Part shown: in pieces, positions 10,291 through 20,003 of the stretch
How positions within the stretch are numbered: the first letter of the stretch is position 1
Layout of the letters: each line of letters starts with the position of its first letter
Origin: Bacteroidales bacterium
GTDB lineage: Bacteria > Bacteroidota > Bacteroidia > Bacteroidales > UBA4417
NCBI GenBank assembly: GCA_030654075.1
Contig: JAURYB010000192.1
Span: 1-61,365, forward strand
DNA: 61,365 bases
Reading direction: 5' to 3'
Notes under the pieces: model-generated
What the model saw: only the letters and a program-made list of their open reading frames with translations
Told to the model about the DNA's origin: nothing
The model's database searches: none
Program-made: the position numbers and the translations under genes

Positions 10291-10316
10291 AGGGCTGCCG
10301 AATGTTTGGCAGCCCT
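10291..10316 (+). other. Intergenic hairpin between the SusE/F-like gene and GH66
   Basis: A perfect 9-bp stem (AGGGCTGCC paired with GGCAGCCCT) with an 8-base loop, 20 bp after the stop codon and with no T tract. It is more likely an RNA-stabilising or attenuating hairpin that adjusts expression between lipoproteins and enzymes than a full terminator. Confidence 0.6.
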
Positions 10317-10419
10317 CCATTTCTCAGATTCAACCGGATCGGCTAACGAAATTTGAAGTCAAATCCTGCCTTTCCAAATTCAAGAAAATAAAATCATCAT
10401 AGAGTTGAATATCTGAAAG

Positions 10420-12195
10420 ATGGGCATAAAATGTTTTTGGTTTTTAGTTATGGTTGCCAGCCTGAATTTTGGTTGTAAAAAGCCTAGTGATGATTCCGGT
10501 TTAGCCCCACCTGTCCCACCTGTCAACCAAGCTACTCCATCTTTTAACAATGTGAGTATAAGTTCCGATAAAGCTGTTTACAACTCAGGTGACGAAGTAA
10601 CTTTTACAATTGAAAATACCGCACTTCCTGCTACAGCAAAAGTGAGGTACAAACATTTAAATACAATTCTGTCCGAAGTAGCTATTACAGGCGCTACATG
10701 GAAATGGACAACGCCGGCAACAGATTTCGCAGGATATATTGCTGAAGTATATTCCAGTGAAAATGGTACCGAAACAATTTATTCAGCCATTGGAATTGAT
10801 GTGTCATCAAGTTGGCAAAAATTCCCGCGGTATGGTTTCTTATCCAAATTTTCACCGTTGAGTGATGATGAAATAAATACCGTTATAAGCAATCTTAACA
10901 GGTACCATATTAACGGCCTTCAATTTTACGACTGGCATAACAAACACCATAAACCTCTTCCATTATCAGGGACAGTCCCCGCCGCTACATGGAAGAATAT
11001 CATTAATTCGGATATCTACTTCAGTACTGTTCAGAAATACATCGGCAGCGCTCATAACCGGAATATGAAAGCTATGTTTTACAATCTGGTATATGGAGCC
11101 TGGGAAAATGCTGATGCAGACAGTGTTCAGAAAGAATGGTATATTTTTAAAGATAATACTCACACCAACAAGGATTTTCATCCACTTTCATCGCCATTTT
11201 TAAGCAATATCTATTTGCTTGATCCATCAAATACCGCCTGGCAAACGTATATTGAAAATCAAAATAAAATAGTTTATCAATTCCTTGATTTTGATGGCTT
11301 TCATATGGATCAGCTTGGAGATAGGGGATCTCGCTTTACATACGACGGTACTTTTTTAAATCTGTCCCAAACCTTCAAACCGTTTATTAATGCAATAAAG
11401 GCCGATGAACCTCAAAAGGATATCGTGATGAATGCTGTTTCCCAATATGGCCAGCAGGGAATTGCCGAAGCTGCTTCCGACTTTCTATATACCGAAGTCT
11501 GGAGTCCTTTTGACAGTTATAACGACCTGGCAAACCTGATAAAACAAAATAATACATATAGCAATAACTCTAAAAACACGGTTTTAGCTGCCTATATGAA
11601 TTACGATATGGCCAATAACAAAGGCTATTTCAATACCCCTTCCGTGTTAATGACCAATGCCGTAATCTTTGCCTTTGGAGGTTCGCACCTCGAGTTAGGG
11701 GAGCATATGCTAGGCAAGGAATATTTCCCGAATAATAATCTTACAATGAAGGACGATTTGAAGATAGCACTGACATCCTATTATGATTTCCTGGCGGCAT
11801 ATCAAAACCTGCTTCGCGATGGCGGCACTTTCAACGATGTTTCATTAAGTTCGATTGATAACAAAATCTCAATAGCAAAATGGCCGGCAAGCCAGGGATA
11901 TGTTGCTTGCTTTGGAAAAAGAGTTGGAAGCAGCCAGGTAATACATCTGATTAACTTTAAGGACTCGAAAACAACCAACTGGCGGGATAATACAGGAATC
12001 CAAATTGCGCCTGCCCTGATAAAAGATGCTCAGCTTACACTTACAAGCGATGCTGCGGTTAAAAAAATATGGGTGGCTTCGCCGGATATTATTGGCGCGG
12101 CATCACGTTCCGTAAACTTTGCACAAAGCGGGAACAAAGTAAGTTTTATCCTGCCTGAACTAAAATACTGGAGCATGATAGTGGTTGAGTATTAA
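10420..12195 (+). CDS. GH66 dextranase-family lipoprotein
   Basis: 591 residues with a probable lipoprotein signal ending NFGC (Cys19). An Ig-like N-terminal domain (about 40-130) precedes a (beta/alpha)8 catalytic region that opens with PRYGFLSKF and contains INGLQFYDWHNKHHKPL, typical of GH66. FDGFHMDQLG holds the presumed nucleophile Asp297, and YTEVWSP holds the presumed acid/base Glu359. A C-terminal beta domain ends the protein. GH66 contains endo-dextranases and cycloisomaltooligosaccharide glucanotransferases, which act on alpha-1,6-glucan. I see no inserted CBM35 of the kind some cyclising members carry, so endo-dextranase is the likelier activity. A lipid anchor would place it at the surface, where it would generate substrates for SusC/D. 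The GH66 assignment is firm; the precise product is not. Confidence 0.9.
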   Translation: MGIKCFWFLVMVASLNFGCKKPSDDSGLAPPVPPVNQATPSFNNVSISSDKAVYNSGDEVTFTIENTALPATAKVRYKHLNTILSEVAITGATWKWTTPATDFAGYIAEVYSSENGTETIYSAIGIDVSSSWQKFPRYGFLSKFSPLSDDEINTVISNLNRYHINGLQFYDWHNKHHKPLPLSGTVPAATWKNIINSDIYFSTVQKYIGSAHNRNMKAMFYNLVYGAWENADADSVQKEWYIFKDNTHTNKDFHPLSSPFLSNIYLLDPSNTAWQTYIENQNKIVYQFLDFDGFHMDQLGDRGSRFTYDGTFLNLSQTFKPFINAIKADEPQKDIVMNAVSQYGQQGIAEAASDFLYTEVWSPFDSYNDLANLIKQNNTYSNNSKNTVLAAYMNYDMANNKGYFNTPSVLMTNAVIFAFGGSHLELGEHMLGKEYFPNNNLTMKDDLKIALTSYYDFLAAYQNLLRDGGTFNDVSLSSIDNKISIAKWPASQGYVACFGKRVGSSQVIHLINFKDSKTTNWRDNTGIQIAPALIKDAQLTLTSDAAVKKIWVASPDIIGAASRSVNFAQSGNKVSFILPELKYWSMIVVEY

Positions 12196-12283
12196 AAGCT
12201 TCCTGTTACACAGTTATAGATTTAAGAAGTCAAGAATCGTATTTCAGATTATTTTCTGTTCAAAAAAAATAAAATTAAACCTG

Positions 12284-14785
12284 ATGTATAAGTCCATAAT
12301 TCCATTTATATTATTTGCAACCCTGGTATTATCCAAGGCGGCTGCCCAGGAAAAATCCCGGCCAGGTCGTTGCATTTCATACGAAGTACAGGAAAACAAA
12401 GCTGTTTTCAGCTGCGAAAACAATATTAAAGTACTGTTGGAACAAGTAAGTTCCGGCATTCTGAAAATCTGGTACGACCAAAATGATTTTAAACGGAATA
12501 ATGAATCATTCGCTGTTATAAAATCAGGGAATGAACTGGAAAAACTCAATATTTCAGAGCAACCACAGAGTTATGAAATTTATACTGGCGATCTCATTGT
12601 TCGTATAAACAAATCTCCGTTTCAGATTCGTATTTTCGACAAATACCAGAAGCTGCTTATGGAAGATTTCCAGAGCCGTGGTTTCGAGAAAGACTCATTG
12701 AAAATATCCTCTTATAAAACACTTAGGCCAGGTGAACGTATTTATGGACTGGGCGAAAAAAACGGGCCAATCAACAGGGTTGGCAGCAAGTTCCGGATGT
12801 GGAACAGTGACAAGCCATGTTATGATGTAAATGAAGATCCGCTGTACAAAAGCATACCGTTTTTCATGAGTAGCGCAGGCTATGGTATCTATTTCGACAA
12901 TACATATAAAACAGAATTTGACTTTGGTTTAGAATCCGCTAACTATTACACATTTTCAGCTCCCGGCGGCGAAATGATATATTATTTCATTTTTGGCCCC
13001 ACGTACAAGCAGATTATCAGCCGGTACATGGACCTCACCGGAAAACCAATTATGCCACCTTCCTGGGCATTGGGATTCTCGCAATGTCGTGGTTTACTCA
13101 CTAATGAAAAGCTCACCCGCGAAATTGCCAAAGGCTATCGCGACCGTCAGATTCCTTGCGACATAATTTACCAGGATATAGGTTGGACAGAGCATTTGCA
13201 GGATTTCGAATGGCGTAAAGACAGATATAACAATCCGGTAAAAATGCTTGCTGATCTCAAAACAAATGGGTTTAAAGTGATCGTTTCCCAGGATCCGGTG
13301 ATTTCGCAAAACAACAAGAAGCAATGGAAAGAAGCAGATTCGTTGGGTTATTTCGCATTGGATGCCCGTACAGGGAAATCCTATGACATGCCCTGGCCCT
13401 GGGGTGGAAACTGTGGGGTTGTTGACTTTACAAATCCAAAGGTTGCGGATTGGTGGGGAACCTACCAGCAGAAAGCAATTAATGACGGTGTTCGTGGTTT
13501 CTGGACCGATATGGGTGAACCTGCATGGAGCAATGAAGAAAGCTCCGATCGCCTGTTTATGAAACATTACCTGGGAATGCACAGCGAAATTCACAATGTG
13601 TACGGCCTTACATGGGATAAAGTAGTAACAGAACAATTCGAAAAACATAATCCTAACACCCGTATTTTTCAAATGACAAGAGCTGCTTTCGCAGGAATGC
13701 AGCGATATACTTTTGGCTGGTCAGGCGATTCGGGCGATGGGAACAATGTTCTGGATGGATGGAAAAAACTGGAAGCCCAGATCCCGGTAGCATTATCAGC
13801 CGGTATGGGGGGAATCCCGTTCTGGAGCTGCGATATTTCCGGTTATTGCGGCGACATAAAGGACTACGAAGCAATGAGTGAATTGTATGTACGCTGGCTG
13901 CAATTCGGGGTATTTAATCCCATCAGCCGTGCCCATCACGAGGGCAACAATGCAGTTGAGCCCTGGCTTTTTGGAACGGAAGCAGAGGCAATATGCAAAA
14001 AAGCCATCGAACAGAAATACCGCTTATTCCCATATATCTACACATATGCGCGGCAGGCATTCGACAATGGGTTGCCACTCATGAGGGCTTTGATGATCGA
14101 ATATCCGGATGATCCTGAAGCCTTCAACTTAAATTCACAATTTCTTTTTGGTAAGGAATTACTCGTTGCTCCGGTTATGGAACAAGGTGCAGTATCAAAA
14201 AAGATATATTTACCTGATGGCGAATGGATTGATTTTAACCATGTCCAAAATAGCTTTCATGGCAACCAATGGATTGATTATCCGGTAACATTGGAAACAA
14301 CGCCATTGTTTGTAAAACAAGGTTCAGTTATTCCAACAATGCCTGTTATGCAATATATCGGTGAAAAGAAAAATGCACCGGTCTGGCTCGAGGTATTCCC
14401 TGCTGTCGCTGGCCGTTCAGCAACATTTACGCTGTACGAAGATGACGGAGAAACCAATAATTACAAAAAGGACAGTTGCAGAAGAACGGAAGTAAAGTGC
14501 AAATCGACAAAAGAAGCCTGGAATTTCAGTATTCAGCAACAGGGAGAAAGAGTACGTACACCTGAAGCAAACAGAAATTTTGGAGTCAAAATACATCTGG
14601 ATCAGGCTCCAAAAGCGATCTCTATAAAATCAACCAAACTGAAACCAGTTAGTCTCGAAAAACTTGAAAAAAGCTGGTACGAAATCACTGAGAAAGCTGT
14701 TTGGAGTTGGGACAAAACTACGAATACCTGCTGGATTAAATTATCGGATACTGGCTCTCCTACCGACATTGAAATTAAAAAATAA
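12284..14785 (+). CDS. GH31 alpha-glucosidase
   Basis: The start is set at the ATG at 12284, because the resulting N-terminus is a clean signal peptide (FILFATLVLSKAAAQ). The frame also runs up to a TTG at 12185 overlapping the GH66 stop, which gives an unlikely N-terminus. The 834-residue product has the GH31 N-terminal beta-sandwich (PGERIYGLGEKNGP), a (beta/alpha)8 barrel with GFWTDMGEPAW (nucleophile Asp409) and FGWSGDSGDG (acid/base Asp482), and the C-terminal beta domains (PLFVKQGSVIPTMP, FTLYEDDGETNNYKK). It hydrolyses terminal alpha-glucosidic bonds. In this operon it would take isomalto-oligosaccharides to glucose in the periplasm. The downstream gene begins 5 bp after its stop. Confidence 0.93.
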   Translation: MYKSIIPFILFATLVLSKAAAQEKSRPGRCISYEVQENKAVFSCENNIKVLLEQVSSGILKIWYDQNDFKRNNESFAVIKSGNELEKLNISEQPQSYEIYTGDLIVRINKSPFQIRIFDKYQKLLMEDFQSRGFEKDSLKISSYKTLRPGERIYGLGEKNGPINRVGSKFRMWNSDKPCYDVNEDPLYKSIPFFMSSAGYGIYFDNTYKTEFDFGLESANYYTFSAPGGEMIYYFIFGPTYKQIISRYMDLTGKPIMPPSWALGFSQCRGLLTNEKLTREIAKGYRDRQIPCDIIYQDIGWTEHLQDFEWRKDRYNNPVKMLADLKTNGFKVIVSQDPVISQNNKKQWKEADSLGYFALDARTGKSYDMPWPWGGNCGVVDFTNPKVADWWGTYQQKAINDGVRGFWTDMGEPAWSNEESSDRLFMKHYLGMHSEIHNVYGLTWDKVVTEQFEKHNPNTRIFQMTRAAFAGMQRYTFGWSGDSGDGNNVLDGWKKLEAQIPVALSAGMGGIPFWSCDISGYCGDIKDYEAMSELYVRWLQFGVFNPISRAHHEGNNAVEPWLFGTEAEAICKKAIEQKYRLFPYIYTYARQAFDNGLPLMRALMIEYPDDPEAFNLNSQFLFGKELLVAPVMEQGAVSKKIYLPDGEWIDFNHVQNSFHGNQWIDYPVTLETTPLFVKQGSVIPTMPVMQYIGEKKNAPVWLEVFPAVAGRSATFTLYEDDGETNNYKKDSCRRTEVKCKSTKEAWNFSIQQQGERVRTPEANRNFGVKIHLDQAPKAISIKSTKLKPVSLEKLEKSWYEITEKAVWSWDKTTNTCWIKLSDTGSPTDIEIKK

Positions 14786-14790
14786 CTAAA

Positions 14791-17481
14791 ATGGATTCAA
14801 GAAATTTCTATATGTCAGTACTATTTTGTGTATTACAAACCAGCATTTTTGCACAAACACGGGATAGTGAAGTTTATAAATCTGACGCATATACCATTTA
14901 CAATAACAGGGTGGAGCAAGCCGGTTTTAGGGCAATAGCTTTGTCGGCAACTGAAATGACTTCCAATTACAGAAGTCCTGATGCTGATAAATATAGCCCA
15001 ACTATCAGCTTTAAGTTCAGCATTAATTTGCAGGATAATGAAATGATTTCGGGCCATGATCACCTCGTAACCCTGCTACCCGAAAATGGTGCCTGCACAA
15101 CAACTGTTACGTTTGGCAAACAATATGTACACACCAATGCGATACCTGAAGGAATTAATCTGGCACCTAATACCCGCTGGACAGTTCGCCTTGATATGCG
15201 GGATATTTTTCAAGCCTTCAAGGACAAAGGTTTTTATACGCTTTATAACGGGGAAAAATTATATCAGCCTGATTTTAAAGGGGTATATATTGCAGGGGGG
15301 GCAGCTCCTCTGATGTGGGATTTTAATAATCTGAAGAATAATCCTGACCTGAAACTTCAGGATACTGACGGTGATGATATCTATGAAACAACCTTAGTTC
15401 TGAATAAGCAGTCGGATGAAAAGCATACAGATGCTGAATGGAAATTATCAAGAGATATTTCTGCCCTCCCTCAATATAAATCCGATTTTTTGTTGTCGGA
15501 TGCCGTTTACAATATGTCACTCGAAGAAATGCTGAAAGCCATTGAAACTGATAGCACATTTCGTACGGGAAAGGAATGGAGTGGCGTGTGGACTAGAGAT
15601 GTGAGTTACAGCATCATACTTTCTATGGCATATATGCAGCCGAAGGTTGCTATGAATAGTCTGATGCGCAAAGTGAGTAAAAGCAAAAAGATAATCCAGG
15701 ATACCGGAACAGGCGGGGCATGGCCTGCCAGCACCGATCGGATGATATGGGCTGTTGCAGCCTGGGAAGTATATAAAGCTACAGGCGATAACGACTGGTT
15801 GCAACAGGCATACCAAATCATTAAAAATTCCATCGAAGATGATCTGGTAACACTTTACGATCCTGTAACCGGTATGGTAAAAGGGGAATCATCTTTCCTT
15901 GATTGGCGGGAACAAACCTATCCTAAATGGATGCAACCGGCTGATATTTTTGAAAGCGAATGCCTTGGTACAAATGCCGTACATTTTCAAGCCAATATCA
16001 TTCTTTCAAAAATGGCAATTGCTCTGAATCAGAAACAGGTTGCTGAAAAACACAAGCTGGTCGCAGAAAAAATCAAAACCGGGATCAATACGTATTTGTG
16101 GCTGCCGGAAAAAGGATATTATGCTCAATTTCTGTATGGCAGGAATTTCAAGATCGTATCACCAAAATCTGAAGCATTAGGCGAAGCACTTTGCGTATTA
16201 TTTGGAATTGCTGATGATACCAGGGCCAAACAGATTGTAGGCAGTACTCCGGTAACTTCATATGGTATTCCATGCATTTATCCTGAAATTCCCAACATTC
16301 CACCTTATCACAACAATGCCGTTTGGCCTTTCGTGCAAACTTATTGGTTGTGGGCGGCTGCAGGAGTAAGCAACGAAAAGTCTGTTGTGGAAAGTATCAG
16401 CGCTATTTACCGCCCTGCAGCACTGTTTCTTACCAATAAAGAAAATTTTGTAGCTGAAACGGGTGATTTCAACGGCACACAAATTAACTCCAGCATTATG
16501 TTGTGGAGTTTATCGGGAAATATAAGTATCATTCACAGGATTTTATTCGGCATCAGGTTTGAAGAAGGGAGGCTTTCATTTAACCCATTTGTGCCATTTA
16601 GTATGCAAGGCAAGCGTACATTAACAAATTTTAAATACCGCAATGCTTTTCTGGATATTGAACTCAATGGGTATGGAAGCCGTATTGTTTCATTTCAATT
16701 GGATGGCAAGGAAACCTCATCATTCGAAATTCCGGAAACTATTTCCGGGAAACATACTGTCAGAATTGAACTGGATAATCAACTGGCTGTTGCGTCCACA
16801 ACTAATCAGAAACCGGTGGTTTTTACTTTACCTGCGCCCGTTGTGAAATATGAAAATCATAAAATTACGTGGCAACCGCTTACTAAGGCCTCTGGTTATA
16901 AAATTATAGCTAACGGGAAGTTGCTTAAAAGTACCACGAAAACTTCATTTCAAGTAAAATCCGGTACTTACATAGAATACCAGGTGGTTGCTTTTGATAA
17001 AAATAATCTTGAATCCTTTGCTTCAGAACCGCTGCCAGTTGTGAATGTTAGGTATATACAAATTATTCAGGCCGAAAATGTTTCTGAAAAATCCAATCAA
17101 TCCTTCAAAGGTTATTCAGGAGATGGTTTTATTGAAATCAGTAAAACAGTAAACAAGACGGTTCACTTTAAAATAAAAGTTGATACAGATGGCCTGTACT
17201 CCATCGATTTTCGTTATGCCAATGGAAACGGTCCTACAAATACCGAAAACAAATGCGCCATCCGTACATTATCGGTGGATAATAATCCTGTTAATGCGAT
17301 TGTCTTTCCACAACGGGGAAAAGAAGAGTGGTCAAACTGGGGTTTCAGCAATTCGCTAAAGGTTTTTTTAACGAAAGGGGAACACGTTATTTCGATTTCT
17401 TTGGAAGACGCAAACGAAAATATGAATGGGGAAATTAATCAGGCAATGATTGACTTTGTAAGGGTGCAATTTATACAGTAA
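14791..17481 (+). CDS. Six-hairpin glycosidase-like protein with C-terminal carbohydrate-binding module
   Basis: 896 residues with a signal peptide ending near SIFAQ. Domains in order: an N-terminal beta region (about 25-225) that includes GVYIAGGAAPLMWDF; a large (alpha/alpha)6-type region (about 235-600) with GKEWSGVWTRDVSYS (Trp267, Arg269, Asp270), GGAWPASTDRMIWAVAAWEV, SFLDWREQTYP (Asp371, Glu374) and NNAVWPFVQTYWLWAA; a C-terminal beta cap; an FN3-like domain (about 670-755); and a CBM35/CBM6-like module (about 757-895, ending INQAMIDFVRVQ). The W-x-RD and DWREQ signatures recall clan GH-L/GH-G six-hairpin enzymes such as GH15 (which includes glucodextranase) and GH63. I cannot assign the family. 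It starts 5 bp after the GH31 gene, so it is part of the same operon. Confidence 0.7.
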   Translation: MDSRNFYMSVLFCVLQTSIFAQTRDSEVYKSDAYTIYNNRVEQAGFRAIALSATEMTSNYRSPDADKYSPTISFKFSINLQDNEMISGHDHLVTLLPENGACTTTVTFGKQYVHTNAIPEGINLAPNTRWTVRLDMRDIFQAFKDKGFYTLYNGEKLYQPDFKGVYIAGGAAPLMWDFNNLKNNPDLKLQDTDGDDIYETTLVLNKQSDEKHTDAEWKLSRDISALPQYKSDFLLSDAVYNMSLEEMLKAIETDSTFRTGKEWSGVWTRDVSYSIILSMAYMQPKVAMNSLMRKVSKSKKIIQDTGTGGAWPASTDRMIWAVAAWEVYKATGDNDWLQQAYQIIKNSIEDDLVTLYDPVTGMVKGESSFLDWREQTYPKWMQPADIFESECLGTNAVHFQANIILSKMAIALNQKQVAEKHKLVAEKIKTGINTYLWLPEKGYYAQFLYGRNFKIVSPKSEALGEALCVLFGIADDTRAKQIVGSTPVTSYGIPCIYPEIPNIPPYHNNAVWPFVQTYWLWAAAGVSNEKSVVESISAIYRPAALFLTNKENFVAETGDFNGTQINSSIMLWSLSGNISIIHRILFGIRFEEGRLSFNPFVPFSMQGKRTLTNFKYRNAFLDIELNGYGSRIVSFQLDGKETSSFEIPETISGKHTVRIELDNQLAVASTTNQKPVVFTLPAPVVKYENHKITWQPLTKASGYKIIANGKLLKSTTKTSFQVKSGTYIEYQVVAFDKNNLESFASEPLPVVNVRYIQIIQAENVSEKSNQSFKGYSGDGFIEISKTVNKTVHFKIKVDTDGLYSIDFRYANGNGPTNTENKCAIRTLSVDNNPVNAIVFPQRGKEEWSNWGFSNSLKVFLTKGEHVISISLEDANENMNGEINQAMIDFVRVQFIQ

Positions 17482-17527
17482 GGGTTCAGGAACTGATATT
17501 ATGTATTCCACCTCAAAGGGAATTTTA

Positions 17528-17555
17528 GACCGGATTTACTTCCGGTCCTTTTTGC
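17528..17555 (+). terminator. Rho-independent terminator of the PUL operon
   Basis: A perfect 7-bp stem (GACCGGA/TCCGGTC) with a 6-base loop and a CTTTTT tail, 46 bp after the last PUL gene. The core is nearly identical to the terminator at 2051-2080. Confidence 0.85.
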
Positions 17556-17607
17556 TTTCCGGGGTGTTGACTACTTCGGTACCTGATCCGGTATTTCCGC
17601 AAAAACT

Positions 17608-17830
17608 CTACCTGATAAAACTTGTCATCACCTTTTTCACCGCAGCCGGAGCCGGCAAGGTATCTTTGGTTTGTTCGCGCATTTTAAGCAGCCAGGCCAT
17701 AGTGTTGCCTAGTACGCTCATTATCTGCGCGCCTTCAAGGTCTTGTTCCGCCTCGCCGGGCGTGCGGCTGTGAATAATGTTCCAGTAATTGACAGTGGTG
17801 ACTATCATTTCGGAACAGGTGAGATTACAC
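17608..17830 (-). pseudogene. Truncated flavodoxin/NADPH-dependent FMN reductase (C-terminal remnant)
   Basis: On the minus strand this encodes about 70 residues with SEMIVTTVNYWNIIHSRTPG and LGNTMAWLLKMREQTKDTLP, ending KKVMTSFIR. It matches the C-terminus of the flavodoxin-fold gene at 20004-20735 at roughly 90 percent of bases by eye. Homology stops abruptly near 17830; the sequence upstream (towards 17907) is unrelated, so the flavin-binding N-terminus is missing. It is a dead copy and lies in direct orientation to the other one. Confidence 0.8.
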
Positions 17831-18303
17831 AAGTCAATCCGTAAAGTTTCCGACGGCAAATGCTTTGCAGTTGTACAATCGGGCGAAAAAGCCGGGCAAA
17901 TTATCATGTCAGTATCAGGTGTAGGATCGAATTCCGAAAAATTAATTTTAAAAACTGTAAATCAATAATATAGTCTTTACTGATGTAAAATAAATTGTGA
18001 ATCGCCGGTAACAATTCGAATAGTAATCACTAATTTTACAGTTAAATTCTTAACCGGCAAATTATACATAGTACACATACCAGGTTATGTAAACCGAAGT
18101 GTACATACCACGCTAACGTAAAAATAACTCAATAAAATCCTGGAAACCGGCTATCAAAATACCGGGAGCAATATAGTTTCATTTTCAAACAAAGGAATAA
18201 AGCAGTATCCCGGCCGAACCTTAACATAACCATAATCATACACGATCACATATTTTCAGCTATTTGGTTCTAAACGAACTTCACTGTAATACACTATATC
18301 CCT
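17831..18303. other. Non-coding region upstream of the orphan SusD gene
   Basis: AT-rich sequence without a credible gene. It contains an imperfect dyad, GCCGGTAA near 18004 and TTAACCGGC near 18051. It probably holds the promoter of the SusD-like gene, but no TAnnTTTG box was found. There is no susC gene here, which a SusD gene would normally follow. Confidence 0.5.
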
Positions 18304-19842
18304 ATGAGAAATATTATCAATTCATTCAGAATGACAGCACTAGTGCTGTTGCTGTTATCTTATGCCGCATGTCGCGAAAACCTCAACGATCCCAACGACG
18401 GCGATACTTCTGACACGCTTGATTATACCATAACCGCGAATACTATCCAGCCTCTCATTAGTTGTTATGCCGAATTCCAGGATTTCCCCTGGGAAAACTA
18501 CCCGCTTATTGCAACCAAGGGCGATGATGTGAATGCCGGTGGCGAAGGCGACCAGGGAGGTGGTTACACAGATATAGATAAGTACAGCAATTTTGTCGAA
18601 AACACCTACTGGATGTTTAACAACTCATGGTGTAACCTTTACGCGGATATATATAAAGCACAGTTATCGATGGATCAGATAGCGAAATACCGCAGGCATG
18701 CCACCGACATAACCAAAGCCGATCAATACACTGCCGAAGTTAAGGTTTTAAGGGCATGGGATTTGTTTCTTCTGTCGCGCATGTGGGGAAAAATATTTAT
18801 TCCGCTGAGTGCTGACCAGACTGAAATGTACAATTTGAAATTATCCACTAAGGATGATGTAATGAAACACATTTCGGCACAGATGGATGAAGCCCTTCCG
18901 TACCTGCCGGCCCTCAATCCGAACAAACGTACCGATATAAAAGGTGGTGTAACTAAACACACAGCCCTGGCAATAAAAGCGCTGGCCAACCTCGAACTTA
19001 AAAACTACCAGGTTGTAGCCGATGCTGCTGCACAGATTATCAGTTCCAACGATTTTGTGCTCGAACCCGATTATTACAACCTGTTTAAACTAAAAGGCAA
19101 ACTGAACAACGAAAACCTTTTCGAGATGCAATACTCTGATGCTGATTACGCTACAGGCAATCCTAATCGTGGATATGTTTTCAGTTTCTTCGGTCCCGAG
19201 GCATGGACACCAAAAGTAACAGGATCAAAAGCTGGCTGGGGATTTTTCGAACCAAGTATGAAATACATTAAATTTATGCTCAACCGGGGCGAAACCATCC
19301 GCCTCGAAACCAGTGTAATCTTTACCAGGCGCGGAATTGCCGAAATTAAAAAGGATCCCGGCTTTGCAAGCCTGCCCAACTGGATTTCGGATACCACAGC
19401 CTCGGGCGATATATTCAACGACTCCTACCGCCACCTGTTCAGCAGCGGAAAACACTACCTTCCCTCCGATCAACTTACTCCCGGGCAAACAGGCTACGGA
19501 ACCAACAAAAATTTTACCTGCATACGATATGCCGAAATCCTGCTAATGTACGCCGAAGCCCTTACGCAGGAAGCTTCCGGTTCAGTTATGACAGCTGATG
19601 CAGCTGTTAATGCAGTTCGCACCAGGGCAGGATTAACTCCTTTGCAGGGAGTTACCAATGCGCAGGTTATGGACGAAAAATTTGCCGAACTGGCTATGGA
19701 ATGGGGCACACGTTTTTATGATATGACACGCCTTGGCAAATACAGCGAACTCAGCTACGACGGCCGTACCTTTACCACCGATAAAATCTTTTACCCGTAC
19801 CCCAAAACCCAGGCCGACCTTCTGCCGGCATTACGGCAATAA
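18304..19842 (+). CDS. Orphan SusD/RagB-like outer-membrane lipoprotein
   Basis: 512 residues with a lipoprotein signal ending SYAAC (Cys23). The SusD-like fold shows in NTYWMFNNSWCNLYADIYKA, AEVKVLRAWDLFLLSRMWGK, the RagB core with CIRYAEILLMYAEALTQEA, AAVNAVRTRAGLTPLQGV and AMEWGTRFYDMTRLGK, and the typical C-terminal proline-rich end. The gene looks intact and is followed by a strong terminator. It has no SusC partner on either side; its neighbours are two broken copies of an FMN reductase gene. It could work with a distant SusC or be a relic of a second PUL that recombined away. The substrate cannot be inferred. Confidence 0.9.
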   Translation: MRNIINSFRMTALVLLLLSYAACRENLNDPNDGDTSDTLDYTITANTIQPLISCYAEFQDFPWENYPLIATKGDDVNAGGEGDQGGGYTDIDKYSNFVENTYWMFNNSWCNLYADIYKAQLSMDQIAKYRRHATDITKADQYTAEVKVLRAWDLFLLSRMWGKIFIPLSADQTEMYNLKLSTKDDVMKHISAQMDEALPYLPALNPNKRTDIKGGVTKHTALAIKALANLELKNYQVVADAAAQIISSNDFVLEPDYYNLFKLKGKLNNENLFEMQYSDADYATGNPNRGYVFSFFGPEAWTPKVTGSKAGWGFFEPSMKYIKFMLNRGETIRLETSVIFTRRGIAEIKKDPGFASLPNWISDTTASGDIFNDSYRHLFSSGKHYLPSDQLTPGQTGYGTNKNFTCIRYAEILLMYAEALTQEASGSVMTADAAVNAVRTRAGLTPLQGVTNAQVMDEKFAELAMEWGTRFYDMTRLGKYSELSYDGRTFTTDKIFYPYPKTQADLLPALRQ

Positions 19843-19856
19843 CAACAACCTGTACA

Positions 19857-19894
19857 TTCGCCGGCGCTGATATGCAATCCGGCGAAGTTTTTTT
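19857..19894 (+). terminator. Rho-independent terminator after the orphan SusD gene
   Basis: A perfect 8-bp stem (TTCGCCGG/CCGGCGAA) followed by eight T residues, 14 bp after the stop codon. Confidence 0.9.
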
Positions 19895-20003
19895 TATTGA
19901 TTGTACCATCACGCGCCGGGAAGCCCACACCAACGGGGGATTTTTACCCTCAGAGCGCAATGCACTAAGCAAAATGCACTAAGTCACTACGCACAAGTTA
20001 TTT

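Noticed and set aside
12185..12283. Upstream extension of the GH31 frame from a TTG
   Set aside because: It would put a basic stretch before a perfect signal peptide starting at 12284 and would overlap the GH66 stop.
13094..13672. 192-codon minus-strand frame inside the GH31 gene
   Set aside because: Antisense shadow of the catalytic barrel; no family resemblance and no expression signals.
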